Source: JACNIZ01 sp964344765
GTDB taxonomy: Bacteria; Planctomycetota; UBA1135
Length of the DNA stretch: 24,490 nt
Reading direction: 5' to 3'
Assembly: GCA_964344765.1 (NCBI GenBank)
Contig: CAYFOM010000052.1
Span: 1 to 24,490 of the forward strand
This document shows, one piece after another, positions 8,218-16,433 of the stretch. The stretch's first letter is position 1; each line of letters begins with the position of its first letter. The notes under the pieces are model-generated. The model was not told the origin of the DNA. It ran no database searches and was given only the letters and a program-made list of their open reading frames with translations. The translations under genes and the position numbers were made by a program.

Positions 8218-8913
8218 ATGAGCAAGCCCGAACACCGTTTGTCCCCCCAACGGAACCAGTCGGCTGCGTCGCCATCCCCGACCTCCAACCGACGTCCCGC
8301 TCTAGTCGAGCTGAACGATCAAACAGACTCCACCCCTCAAATCTCGAAATACGAAGCTGAGATTGAGCAATGGGAGAGCCTGGTTTGGTGGGTGGTCAAC
8401 CGTCTGAAACCGCGACTCCCGCACAGCGTCTCCGAAGAAGAATTGTTTTCCGCCGGCATGGTCGGGCTGTTGAAAGCCGCCCGTTCCTACGACGCCAGTC
8501 GCGGAGCCGAGTTCAAGACCTACGCCTACCACCGCATCCGCGGCGCCATGCTCGATGAGCTGCGCTCGCTCGACTTCCTACCGCGATCGATTCGCGAAAA
8601 AGCCAAAGCGGAAGGGGAAGACGCCCCGGCCGTCGTCAGCCTGCCCACCGATGAGGACGGCGCCGACGGTTTGACAGGCGAGAACGGCGACAACCGCCAA
8701 GTCGAAAACGCCGAACTGATGGCGGCGTTGCAAGAAGGCATCACCGGCCTGCCGGAGAAGATGCGCGTAGTCATGCACCTCTACTACAACGAGGGGCGTC
8801 GAATGCGCGAAATCGGAGAGATGCTGGCGCTTACCGAGTCCCGCGTCAGTCAGATCCACTCGGCAGCCATTGCCCGCTTGCGACGCAGCCTTCGACACGT
8901 AACAGGCGACTAA
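8218..8913 (+). CDS. Sigma-70 family factor, FliA/WhiG-like in regions 2 and 4, without clear region 3
   Basis: A sigma factor directs RNA polymerase to alternative promoters. Of 231 residues, 50-123 form region 2, with EEELFSAGMVGLLKAA, then FKTYAYHRIRGAMLDELRS and LDFLPRS, which is strongly FliA/WhiG-like. Residues 172-226 form region 4 (GLPEKMRVVMHLYY, then TESRVSQIHSAAIARLR, the recognition helix-turn-helix). Between them, where FliA has a helical region 3 of roughly 60 residues, there is only an acidic Gly/Asp/Glu-rich linker (about 130-165). The first 45 residues are a polar, Pro/Ser-rich extension. It is divergent from the topoisomerase VI operon and is followed 18 bases later by a protease gene. 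No flagellar genes are in the window. The promoter it recognises and its regulator (anti-sigma factor) cannot be named. Confidence 0.92.
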   Translation: MSKPEHRLSPQRNQSAASPSPTSNRRPALVELNDQTDSTPQISKYEAEIEQWESLVWWVVNRLKPRLPHSVSEEELFSAGMVGLLKAARSYDASRGAEFKTYAYHRIRGAMLDELRSLDFLPRSIREKAKAEGEDAPAVVSLPTDEDGADGLTGENGDNRQVENAELMAALQEGITGLPEKMRVVMHLYYNEGRRMREIGEMLALTESRVSQIHSAAIARLRRSLRHVTGD

Positions 8914-8931
8914 TCCGGATAATATGAGCGG

Positions 8932-11196
8932 ATGCGATTCCGCTTGGTCCCACCGCTTCTGGCATGGCTGCTAGGAGCGGTTCTCCTTTGCGGCCAGGAG
9001 CCTGAACCTCTGGCCAAAACACTGCGCTACGCCATGGACTGCCAGTTGGTGGACCACGGCCGGATGATCCGCGGCACCGAGTTGGTTGAATGGACCAACA
9101 AAACGCCGGTGGCAACCAATGAACTTTGGTGGCACGTTTACAACAACGCGTTCTCGGGGCGCGATCAGTTGTGGATGAAAGAAGCCCACCAATATCAATA
9201 CGGCGGCGGACGTCTGCCGCGCGAGTGGGGCGGTACCGAAATCGAAAGCTTGCAGGTCATTGCCTATGGCGAGCAGGAATTCGCGCCGGAGGATTTGGAA
9301 TGGAACTGGGTGCCGCAGCCGGGCGCACCGAACGACCGCACCGTGTTGCGCTGCAAGTTGCCGATGTCGGTGGAGCCGGGTACGTCGGTGACGGTGAAGT
9401 TGGCTTTCCAGGCGAAAATGGTGCCGGCGTATCGGCGCAATGGCTGGGGATCGGGCGGTTATCTGCACGCCGCGCAGTGGTTCCCCAAGGTCGGTGTTTT
9501 TGAGCGCATGGATGGCGAGTACAAGTGGAATTGCCGGCCGTATCACATGCTGACCGAGTACTACTCGGATTACGCCGACTTCCAAGTGCGTTTGACCTTG
9601 CCGCCGGAATACAAAAATCGCGTCGTCGCCACCGGCGAGCAACGCAGCGATCCCGTTGAGCTGCCCGACGGTCATTGGCAGTACACCTTCTGGGCCGACG
9701 ACGTGCACGACTTTGCATGGACCGTCGATCCTGAAGCGATGGTGATGGAGCGCTTGTTTGAAGAAGAAGCGTGGCGCGATGAAGAAGAAGAGCAGCGCGT
9801 CGCGGCGGCGTTGGGTGTTTCGGTCGAAGAGGTGCGGCCCAGTGAACCGGTGCTGATGTACTTGATGCTGCAGCCCGAGCACGAAGAACTGGCCGAGAAG
9901 TATTTCGATGCGCTTGCCAAGTCGATTTATTACTTCGGCCTTTGGTATGGACAGTATCCGTACAAGACCATCTCGATGGTCGACCCGGCGCATGACGCGC
10001 GCAATACCGGCGGCATGGAGTATCCGCAGTTGATCACTTGCGGCGCGCGTTTGGGCAAAGCCGATCGCACCCATAGTCCGACCGGCGTCACCGTGCATGA
10101 GTTCGGCCATCAATATTGGTATGGCTTGGTCGGCACCAACGAATTTGAACACGCGTGGATGGACGAAGGCTTCTGTGTCTTCTCCACGCAACGCGTACTC
10201 GCCAAAGCTTTTCAACCGGAATGGTCGACTTACTCGGTGCTTGGCAAAGAGCGCTATGGGCACGCACCGTTGCAATGGCCGGCTTACGGCAACCGTGATT
10301 TGCGTTCGCTGTTCACGTTGACTCGGGTGGAAAGCCCCGGCATGGACCCGCTACCGGCGATTTCGGCCGAATTGTGGCGGCCGGATTCGTTGAGCAAGTT
10401 CTTGGCGGAATTGCCGCCGATTAGTTACTGGCCGCAGGTCGAAGACGACGCGGTTTTGGGTGAACGTCGTGCTTATCGCACCGATTTTTACCAGCCGTTG
10501 TCAACGCCGTCGTTCGAGTTGTTCGAGTGGCGCATGCGCGGCGTCAACACTTATGCGCGGCCGGCGATGACGTTGGAAACGATGGCGCGTTTAATGGGGG
10601 AGGCCAAGTGGATTCGTACCATTCGCGCTTACCACGAGCGCTATCGTTACGGCCATCCGCGACCGGAAGATTGGTATGAGGTGGTCAAAGAATTCGCCAC
10701 CGGCACGATGGTCGGTGCCGCCGATGCCGAAGGTCCCACCGAAGTGAATTGGGCTGAATTCTGGCGTCAGGCTTACGACGGCAATCAGGTGCTCGATTTC
10801 GGCGTGCATCGCGTCGCCAATTTGCCGCACTTCGAAGACGCATTGGATGGCCCAGCCCGCGTACAAAAAGTTGAAGGCGCCTGGGACGTGCATGTCGAAT
10901 TACGAAGTCATGGTCACTTTCAAATTCCAGTCGAAGTCCAACTGCATTGGTCCGACGGCACCAGCAGCAACCATGTTTGGGATGGGCGCAAATCCACCTG
11001 GGCCCATCGCGTCGTCGGCAGTCCGCGCCAGGTGCTTCAAGTGGTCATCGACCCTGAACGCAAACTCGTGTTGGACCGCGATTGGTTGAACAACACTTAC
11101 ACCGTCGACCCGGATGAAGACCTCGCCTTCCAAGCCGGCGTGCGCGCGCTGCTGTGGGCGCAAGCGATGATGCACTTCTTTGGAGGGATCGGATGA
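8932..11196 (+). CDS. Secreted M1-family zinc metallopeptidase
   Basis: This is an aminopeptidase-N-type (gluzincin) metallopeptidase of 754 residues. Residues 1-21 are a signal peptide (MRFRLV, then a Leu/Ala core ending LLCGQ). The zinc site is HEFGH at 389-393 with the third ligand Glu412 in WMDEGF, the exact HEXXH-X18-E spacing of M1. GGMEYP at 360-365 replaces the GAMEN exopeptidase motif, keeping the Glu. Residues about 274-305 form a very acidic Glu-rich helix inserted before the catalytic domain. This, together with the variant GAMEN motif, leaves true aminopeptidase activity uncertain. The C-terminal part (about 630-740) looks like a beta-sandwich. The stop codon overlaps the start of the next gene (ATGA), so the two products are probably made together at the envelope. 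The gene starts 18 bases after the sigma-factor stop. Confidence 0.93.
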   Translation: MRFRLVPPLLAWLLGAVLLCGQEPEPLAKTLRYAMDCQLVDHGRMIRGTELVEWTNKTPVATNELWWHVYNNAFSGRDQLWMKEAHQYQYGGGRLPREWGGTEIESLQVIAYGEQEFAPEDLEWNWVPQPGAPNDRTVLRCKLPMSVEPGTSVTVKLAFQAKMVPAYRRNGWGSGGYLHAAQWFPKVGVFERMDGEYKWNCRPYHMLTEYYSDYADFQVRLTLPPEYKNRVVATGEQRSDPVELPDGHWQYTFWADDVHDFAWTVDPEAMVMERLFEEEAWRDEEEEQRVAAALGVSVEEVRPSEPVLMYLMLQPEHEELAEKYFDALAKSIYYFGLWYGQYPYKTISMVDPAHDARNTGGMEYPQLITCGARLGKADRTHSPTGVTVHEFGHQYWYGLVGTNEFEHAWMDEGFCVFSTQRVLAKAFQPEWSTYSVLGKERYGHAPLQWPAYGNRDLRSLFTLTRVESPGMDPLPAISAELWRPDSLSKFLAELPPISYWPQVEDDAVLGERRAYRTDFYQPLSTPSFELFEWRMRGVNTYARPAMTLETMARLMGEAKWIRTIRAYHERYRYGHPRPEDWYEVVKEFATGTMVGAADAEGPTEVNWAEFWRQAYDGNQVLDFGVHRVANLPHFEDALDGPARVQKVEGAWDVHVELRSHGHFQIPVEVQLHWSDGTSSNHVWDGRKSTWAHRVVGSPRQVLQVVIDPERKLVLDRDWLNNTYTVDPDEDLAFQAGVRALLWAQAMMHFFGGIG

Positions 11197-12176
11197 ACCC
11201 ACAAAAACCCCCTGCAATCGGCACCTTGGTGGCCGGCATCGGCGTCGCTCTGGTGCGGCCGCGCGTGTGGTTATTGCTCGTGCTCGGCACTATCTTGTTT
11301 GGCCTATCCGTCGCCACTCCGGTGCATCAAAGCGCAATTGAAAACCTCGCGCCGACGACTACCTTCAGCGACGATCCGCTGCGCTCCGATCACGCCTTGC
11401 CGCGTTGGATCATGGACGACTGGACGCGCATGCACGCATCCGCTTTCGACGCCGCTAGCTCGGCACTGGCTCCACTGCTGCTGATCTCCAGTTTGTTCGG
11501 CGTGGTTGTCGCCGCTGGTTGGATCCACGCGGCGATCCGCGGTCGCGACGAACACAGCCTCAAGCAATTCCTCAGCGGCGCCGGCCTGCACTTTTTCCCG
11601 ATGCTGCGCCTGTGGATCGTCGGCTTGGCCTTCTACTGGTTGGCCACCTGGGTGATCTGGGGTCCTATCGGCGATTGGGTCATGACTCAATTCTTCCCCG
11701 CCGGCGACGTCGACCGTGCGACCAGCGAAACCAAGGCGTGGTGGGGCGAGACGGCGCGCTCGGTGATTTACATCTTCAGCTTGCTGAAGGTGGAGATCCT
11801 GATGGATTTGTCGCGCTCGGCAATCGTTAGCTCCGGTGGAAAATCGGCGTTGGTGGCCCTTTTGCGCGGAATTCGCTTCTGGATTTGGCGCTGGCCGGCC
11901 TGCCTGCTTCTGGTCGGTGCGGGCCTCGCCCTCGAAGCCGGATGGATTTTCGCCATCCTCAAGGGAACGCAATTGATCGACCTGCCGCTGTGGACTCTCG
12001 CCGTGCTGATCCCGATCGGCCGGATTCTGATGCGAGGTGGCCGCACATCAGGCCTTGCGCTTCTTTATCATGCCTCCACCCTGCCGGCGACCCCGCCGGA
12101 AGGAGCCGGCGCCACCCGATCCGGGGCCACGCCCGAGCCGCTCGACGACGGCTCCGCGTGGGGCGCGTCGGCTTGA
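11193..12176 (+). CDS. Multi-pass membrane protein of unknown function
   Basis: A 327-residue integral membrane protein of no recognised family. The start was placed at the ATG overlapping the protease stop (ATGA), because a good GGAGGG lies 8 bases upstream; an in-frame ATG 39 bases earlier lies inside the protease and lacks such a site. About five to six hydrophobic segments are seen: near residues 8-40 (after the basic RPRV turn), ALAPLLLISSLFGVVVAAG, MLRLWIVGLAFYWLATWVIWG, a weaker one near VIYIFSLLKVEI, PACLLLVGAGLALEAGWIF and LPLWTLAVLIPIG. The C-terminal 35 residues are Pro/Gly/Ala-rich and probably disordered. Translational coupling with the secreted protease suggests a joint envelope role, for example an anchor or partner; this is inference only. 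Confidence 0.85.
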   Translation: MNPQKPPAIGTLVAGIGVALVRPRVWLLLVLGTILFGLSVATPVHQSAIENLAPTTTFSDDPLRSDHALPRWIMDDWTRMHASAFDAASSALAPLLLISSLFGVVVAAGWIHAAIRGRDEHSLKQFLSGAGLHFFPMLRLWIVGLAFYWLATWVIWGPIGDWVMTQFFPAGDVDRATSETKAWWGETARSVIYIFSLLKVEILMDLSRSAIVSSGGKSALVALLRGIRFWIWRWPACLLLVGAGLALEAGWIFAILKGTQLIDLPLWTLAVLIPIGRILMRGGRTSGLALLYHASTLPATPPEGAGATRSGATPEPLDDGSAWGASA

Positions 12177-12242
12177 CAGCCCGTTCTCAATGGACTGTTT
12201 CCCACCACTTGCCGAATCGTCGCTCAGAGCCCAGAGAAAAGC

Positions 12243-12722
12243 ATGAACCCGCTCACCGCCAAAGACCTGATGAGCCCCCGCCTGATGGCGGTCTCGCGCA
12301 CCGACACCCTGCGTGATCTGGTCGATTTCCTGCGTGAAAACAGTATCCACGCGGCAATGGTGAAGGAAGGCGGCCGCCTCGTCGGCGTGGTTTCCTACAC
12401 CGACGTGGTGATCTTCCTGTCCGATGAAGCCGTCGATACTGACTACAGCTTCTCGCACATGTTCGCCAGCGACGGCGAGGTCCCCGACGAAATGGCCGAA
12501 CGCCTAGATGGCGCCACCGTCGATGACATCATGACGCCAGCCGTTTTCACCGTCGACGTCACCGCAACCGCCGGTCAAACGGCGCAGCTGATGCAGGACA
12601 AGGAAATCCACCGCGTGATCGTGACCAACAATGGTGAAGCGGTCGGCCTTTTAAGCACCACCGATTTGGTGGAAGCGGTGATTAAGTACGAAGAAGGGTT
12701 GCTGAAAGGCGCTGCGAATTAG
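12243..12722 (+). CDS. CBS-domain pair protein
   Basis: A stand-alone pair of CBS domains (Bateman module) of 159 residues. CBS pairs bind adenosine nucleotides and act as energy sensors. CBS1 spans about residues 6-60 (AKDLMSPRLMAVSRTDTLRDLV through GGRLVGVVSYTDVV). CBS2 spans about 93-150 (TVDDIMTPAVFTVDVTATAG through GLLSTTDLVEAV). The paired 'LMSP'/'IMTP' openings and the 'G(V/L)(V/L)S.TD(V/L)V' endings are the family signature. A linker of about 30 residues with acidic character separates them. No effector domain is present. The gene starts 67 bases after the membrane-protein gene and is the last before a strong hairpin. A short purine stretch (AGAGAAAAG) precedes the ATG. Confidence 0.93.
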   Translation: MNPLTAKDLMSPRLMAVSRTDTLRDLVDFLRENSIHAAMVKEGGRLVGVVSYTDVVIFLSDEAVDTDYSFSHMFASDGEVPDEMAERLDGATVDDIMTPAVFTVDVTATAGQTAQLMQDKEIHRVIVTNNGEAVGLLSTTDLVEAVIKYEEGLLKGAAN

Positions 12723-12775
12723 CGCGAGCCCTTCGACCCTAGAGGCGCGGCTGACTAGCCCACGCCCAGAAACGC

Positions 12776-12805
12776 ATGAGCCCCGGTGTAACTACCGGGG
12801 CTCAT
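12776..12805. terminator. Strong hairpin in convergent junction (bidirectional terminator candidate)
   Basis: A perfect 12-base stem, ATGAGCCCCGGT at 12776-12787 and ACCGGGGCTCAT at 12794-12805, closes a 6-base loop (GTAACT). ACGCA just before and TGCGT just after can extend the stem across a small bulge. It lies midway between the stop codons of the CBS gene (12722) and the AIM24 gene (12825), which converge. No T-run follows on either strand. Confidence 0.75.
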
Positions 12806-12824
12806 CCTGCGTGAAGCGATGGGG

Positions 12825-13604
12825 CTAGTTCTCGAACAGGCGCGAGAGCCCGCCGAGAACCGAACCTTCACCCTTTTGCTGGCCGAAGTTGGCAGACGCC
12901 ACCATGCGGTTGGCCAAGCGCGAGAACGGCAAGCTCTGCAACCAAACGGTGCCGTGACCTTGCAGCGTGGCAAGGAACAAACCTTCGCCACCGAAGACCA
13001 TCGACTTCAGACCGCCGGCGCGTTCGATGTCGTAGTCGATACCTGGTTCAAAGGCGACCAAACAACCGGTGTCAACCCGCAGCTTCTCGCCGTTGAGTTG
13101 CTTGCGCACCACGGTGCCGCCGGCGTGAACAAAGGCCATGCCGTCGCCGCGTAGGCGCTGCAGGATGAAACCTTCGCCGCCGAACAAGCCGGCACCAAAG
13201 CGCTTATGGAAGGCGATATCGACTTCGGTTCCCATCGCCGCGCACAGGAAGGCGTCTTTCTGGCAAATGAGTTCGCCGCCTTGGGCTTGCAAATCTACCG
13301 GCACAATTTTGCCGGGGTAAGGTGCGGCGAAGGTCACTCGCGATTTGTCGCCGCCGTAGTTGGTGAAGTGGGTGAGAAACAGAGACTCCTGAGTCAGGAC
13401 GCGCTTGCCTAGATCCAGGACCTTGTCGAAAAAGCCGCCGCCGGGCTTGGCGCCGTCGCCCATGCGGGCTTCAAATTCGATGCCTTCTTCCATGTAATTC
13501 ATGGCTCCGGCTTCAGCGATGACGGTTTCGCCCGGATCGAGTTCGACCTCGACCATTTGCATATCGTCACCATGGATTTGGTAGTCAACTTCGTGGCTGC
13601 GCAT
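12825..13604 (-). CDS. AIM24-family / TIGR00266-type protein
   Basis: A 259-residue soluble protein of the AIM24 family, related to mitochondrial AIM24 and the Bacillus YlxW-neighbourhood/TRAP-like 'TIGR00266' proteins. Its biochemical function is unknown; it folds as a beta-rich barrel. The start was set at MRSHEVDYQIHGDDMQMVEVEL, which matches the usual family N-terminus, rather than at upstream in-frame ATGs that would add 24 or 40 Pro-rich residues of no family resemblance. Family landmarks are VELDPGETVIAEAGAMNYME, GGSVLGG-like Gly turns, the FLTHFTNYGGDKSRVTFAAPYPGKI stretch split around residue 105-125, and the repeated AFLCA / FLATLQGHG strands. No signal peptide or membrane segment is seen. 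It is convergent with the CBS gene and divergent from the phosphofructokinase gene. No clear Shine-Dalgarno sequence precedes the chosen start. Confidence 0.9.
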   Translation of the reverse strand: MRSHEVDYQIHGDDMQMVEVELDPGETVIAEAGAMNYMEEGIEFEARMGDGAKPGGGFFDKVLDLGKRVLTQESLFLTHFTNYGGDKSRVTFAAPYPGKIVPVDLQAQGGELICQKDAFLCAAMGTEVDIAFHKRFGAGLFGGEGFILQRLRGDGMAFVHAGGTVVRKQLNGEKLRVDTGCLVAFEPGIDYDIERAGGLKSMVFGGEGLFLATLQGHGTVWLQSLPFSRLANRMVASANFGQQKGEGSVLGGLSRLFEN

Positions 13605-13845
13605 GTACTCAGTGTATGGGTTCTTGGGATGGAGTTGGAGCGGCAGTTGGGCTGCGCGTGGCGGTGAAACTCTCATAAGTCCGCCGACACAAAGATTATG
13701 GGGATTGAGGCTAGGAAATTGCACCGATCCTCACAAAACTCGCCCGCCCTTCACAGAAACTTCGTGCGGCGGCCCCATCCTTTTCAACTTCCCGGCGCTG
13801 CTAGACTTCCGCACCAATTTCCCCCAAGTCATTCGACCGAAAGAA

Positions 13846-15087
13846 ATGTCCGAAAACCTTCGTGGAGCCGCCGTCATTGGTCAGTCCGGAGGACCGACCG
13901 TCGTCATCAACCAATCGCTGGTTGGCTATATCGAGGCTGCGAAAGAAGCCGATTGCATCACCCATGTTTACGGTGCCCGCCATGGCGTCAAAGGCATGAT
14001 GGAGGGCGATCTGATCGATCTAGGTGCTGAAACCCCTGAGTTGTTGGAGCGCATTGCCAAGGTGCCGGCCGCCGCGCTCGGTTCGGTACGCATGAAGCCC
14101 ACCGCCGACGACGTCGCCAAGGTCATCGAGACCTTTAAGAAGTTCAACATTCGCTACTTCTTTTACATCGGTGGCAACGACACCGCTGAAACTGCGCATA
14201 TTGTCGAGCAACTCTCGGCCGAGCAGGGCTATGAAATGCGCTGCTTCCACGTGCCGAAGACCATCGACAACGATCTGCGCGTGACCGATCACTGCCCGGG
14301 TTATGGTTCGGCGGCGCGCTTCGTCGCCCACGCCTTCCAGGGCGATGACCGCGATAACCGCTCGCTGCCCGGCGTGAAAATCAACGTCGTCATGGGTCGC
14401 CATGCCGGTTGGTTGACTGCCGCATCGGCATTGGGTCGTCGTTCGAAGGAAGACGGGCCGCACTTGATCTACCTGCCGGAACGTACCTTCGATCCGAAGC
14501 AATTCCTGGCCGATGTAGAAGATTGCTACAACCGCATGGGGCGCTGCATCGTCGCCGTTTCCGAAGGCATTCACGACGCCGACGGCAAGCCCTTCCTCCA
14601 GGTCTACGCCGAGCAAGCCGGTTCGGCGATGGCCGGTCAGCAAGACAGCCACGGCAACGTGCAGTTGTCCGGAACCGGAGCACTAGGCGATGCACTCGCC
14701 AACTTGGTCAAGGAACACCTTGGAGGAATTCGCGTGCGCGCCGACACCTTCGGCTACCTGCAGCGCTCGTTCCCGGCCGATTGTTCCGAAATCGATCAAA
14801 AAGAAGCGCGGCAGGTCGGTCGCGACGCGGTTTCAGCTGCAACCTCCGGCGAGCACCAAAGCGGATCCATCGCCATTCGCCGAAAGGACGGCGACACCTA
14901 CGACTTTGAAACCTTCGTCACGCCGTTGAACACGGTGGCGAAGCACACTAAAGACATGCCGGACGAGTTCATCTCCGGCCACAACGACGTAAGCCAGGCC
15001 TTCCTGGATTACGCAATGCCGCTGACCGGCGGCGTCGAGCCTATGAGCGACTTGAGCAACCATCCCATCGCCGTCGAGGCGAATTAG
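13846..15087 (+). CDS. pfp: Pyrophosphate-dependent 6-phosphofructokinase
   Basis: The enzyme interconverts fructose 6-phosphate + PPi and fructose 1,6-bisphosphate + Pi in central glycolysis/gluconeogenesis, in the cytosol. The 413-residue product begins MSENLRGAAVIGQSGGPTVV; upstream in-frame starts would add sequence overlapping the opposite gene and lacking similarity. IGGNDTAE (108-115) has Asp112 where ATP enzymes have Gly, and PKTIDND (137-143) has Lys138 where ATP enzymes have Gly: both are diagnostic of PPi use. MGRHAGWL (183-190) and PERTFD (211-216) form the sugar-phosphate site. All catalytic residues are present, so it should be active. The reversible reaction makes it usable in both directions. 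It is divergent from the AIM24 gene; the 241 bases between hold no clear promoter that I can assign. Confidence 0.95.
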   Translation: MSENLRGAAVIGQSGGPTVVINQSLVGYIEAAKEADCITHVYGARHGVKGMMEGDLIDLGAETPELLERIAKVPAAALGSVRMKPTADDVAKVIETFKKFNIRYFFYIGGNDTAETAHIVEQLSAEQGYEMRCFHVPKTIDNDLRVTDHCPGYGSAARFVAHAFQGDDRDNRSLPGVKINVVMGRHAGWLTAASALGRRSKEDGPHLIYLPERTFDPKQFLADVEDCYNRMGRCIVAVSEGIHDADGKPFLQVYAEQAGSAMAGQQDSHGNVQLSGTGALGDALANLVKEHLGGIRVRADTFGYLQRSFPADCSEIDQKEARQVGRDAVSAATSGEHQSGSIAIRRKDGDTYDFETFVTPLNTVAKHTKDMPDEFISGHNDVSQAFLDYAMPLTGGVEPMSDLSNHPIAVEAN

Positions 15088-15133
15088 CACTGTCGATCCG
15101 GGCGTAGCCCGAGGCTCTACCACCACCACTTAA

Positions 15134-15145
15134 GAATCATGATTC
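15134..15145. repeat. 12-base palindrome over the porin start codon
   Basis: GAATCATGATTC is a perfect palindrome with the ATG at its centre. It could be a repressor site or a start-codon hairpin, or could be chance: one 12-base palindrome is expected by chance in several kilobases. Confidence 0.35.
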
Positions 15146-16263
15146 TCACAACTCTCTTGATGATGCAGGGACCAGTTTTGGCTCCGGCGGAAACCGGCGA
15201 AGGTCGTTTGACCTTGCCGAACCCGCTGAACGCCGATTCGGACCTGTCAATCTTCGGGCGCTTCCAGCAGGACTTCGCCTGGATCGATGACGAGAACTTC
15301 GGCACTCCTGACGGATCCGAAGCACGCCGCGCCCGCATCGGTGTCGCCGGCAACCTTGCGGAAGGCTTGGACTTCAAGATGGAAGTGGACTTCGCTTCCT
15401 TCAACGGTTCCGGCGCTGCTTTCACCGACACCTACCTGAAGTTCAGCGGTCTGCCGCTGGGCAAGGTACAAGTTGGCCACTTCAAGGAGCCGTTCAGCCT
15501 CAACGAGCTGACCTCCAGCCGCTTCATCACCTTCACCGAGCGCAACGACACCTTCGCTCCGGCGCGTAACACCGGTGTGATGCTGTCCGACAACACCGAC
15601 GAGTTCACTTGGCAGGCAGGTGCCTTCTGGGAGACCGGCAAGAACTTGGACACCAACGGCAACGACACCGCATTCACCGCGCGTGCCGTCTTCCGTCCGA
15701 CTTACGCCGATAAAGGTGCAAGCTTGGTTCACCTCGGTGCTGCCGTATCGCTGCGCGAAAGCGAGTCCGGTGCTTACGGTCAGGACACCACTGGTGGCAT
15801 TCACCTGTTGGGTGGCGACTTGGCCATGGCCAGCATCGCCGCTGACGACCTGACCTTGATCGGTTTGGAAGCTGCATGGCAAGAAGGCCCGGCCCACGCC
15901 GAGCTGGAATACGTCATGGCGGAAGGTGACGACGATGGCTTCTCCACCTGGTACCTGCAAGGTGGGTACTTCCTGACCGGCGAGAGCCGCGGCTACAAGA
16001 CTTCGTCTGCTGCGTTCAACCGCGTCAAGCCGAACACGCCGTACGGGGAAAGCGGCAACGGTGCTTGGGAAGTTGCAGCACGCATTAACGCGGTCGACCT
16101 TTCCGAAGGCGCTGCCAACCAGGAAGCAACTCAAATCGCTTTGGGTCTGAACTGGTACCTGACCAGCCACACCCGCGTCATGTTCTCGGTTTACTCCGGC
16201 GACTCCGACGCCCTGGCTGAAGACGTCATGGGTGCTGTCATCCGCTTCGCGTTTGACTTCTAA
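15139..16263 (+). CDS. Outer-membrane porin, phosphate-selective OprO/OprP type
   Basis: An outer-membrane beta-barrel of 374 residues. A short, somewhat atypical signal sequence (MILTTLLMMQGPVLAPAE) is followed by alternating beta-strand sequence. Family landmarks are RRARIGVAGNLAEGLDFKMEVDF, split by the family's Gly turn; YLKFSGLPLGKVQVGHFKEPFSLNELTSS, where the FKEPF motif is highly typical; an FMMER-equivalent RFITFTERN; PARNTGVM; and LEYVMAEGDDDGFSTWYLQGGYFLTGE. The chain ends FAFDF, the aromatic C-terminal signal for BAM-mediated insertion. Substrate is not necessarily phosphate; the family includes general and polyphosphate porins. Codon choice is more uniform (CTG, TTC, ACC, GGC) than in the neighbours, suggesting high expression. 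A palindrome spans the start codon and no Shine-Dalgarno sequence is seen. The gene is closed by a strong terminator. Confidence 0.9.
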   Translation: MILTTLLMMQGPVLAPAETGEGRLTLPNPLNADSDLSIFGRFQQDFAWIDDENFGTPDGSEARRARIGVAGNLAEGLDFKMEVDFASFNGSGAAFTDTYLKFSGLPLGKVQVGHFKEPFSLNELTSSRFITFTERNDTFAPARNTGVMLSDNTDEFTWQAGAFWETGKNLDTNGNDTAFTARAVFRPTYADKGASLVHLGAAVSLRESESGAYGQDTTGGIHLLGGDLAMASIAADDLTLIGLEAAWQEGPAHAELEYVMAEGDDDGFSTWYLQGGYFLTGESRGYKTSSAAFNRVKPNTPYGESGNGAWEVAARINAVDLSEGAANQEATQIALGLNWYLTSHTRVMFSVYSGDSDALAEDVMGAVIRFAFDF

Positions 16264-16348
16264 GTTTCAAACCGATCGGCTCCTTTGAACCTTGGGGCCG
16301 GTCGGGACTCGCTGATCATTGTGCGGAATGATTGGTGAATCACTTCTT

Positions 16349-16382
16349 GAGAGGTGCTCTGGTGAGCACCTCTCTTTTTTTT
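16349..16382 (+). terminator. Rho-independent terminator after the porin gene
   Basis: A perfect 10-base stem (GAGAGGTGCT at 16349-16358 with AGCACCTCTC at 16365-16374), 6-base loop CTGGTG, and eight T residues (16375-16382). It lies 86 bases after the porin stop and 51 bases before the next start codon, so the following gene must have its own promoter downstream or be transcribed by read-through. Confidence 0.92.
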
Positions 16383-16433
16383 GTGAGGCGGCGGTGTAGG
16401 ATTGGGTTCGCGCAGGTGTGCGCGGGGTGCCTG

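Noticed and set aside
8218..8913. Flagellar sigma factor fliA itself
   Set aside because: Regions 2 and 4 match, but region 3 is not recognisable and no flagellar or chemotaxis gene is near, so the symbol is not justified.
8971..10275. Open frame of 434 codons on the minus strand opposite the M1 peptidase
   Set aside because: Shadow of a gene with a complete zinc site; no independent start signal or family resemblance.
16332..16433. Upstream start for the Ntn-hydrolase-like gene
   Set aside because: It would translate through the rho-independent terminator and hide the clear signal peptide that begins at 16434.
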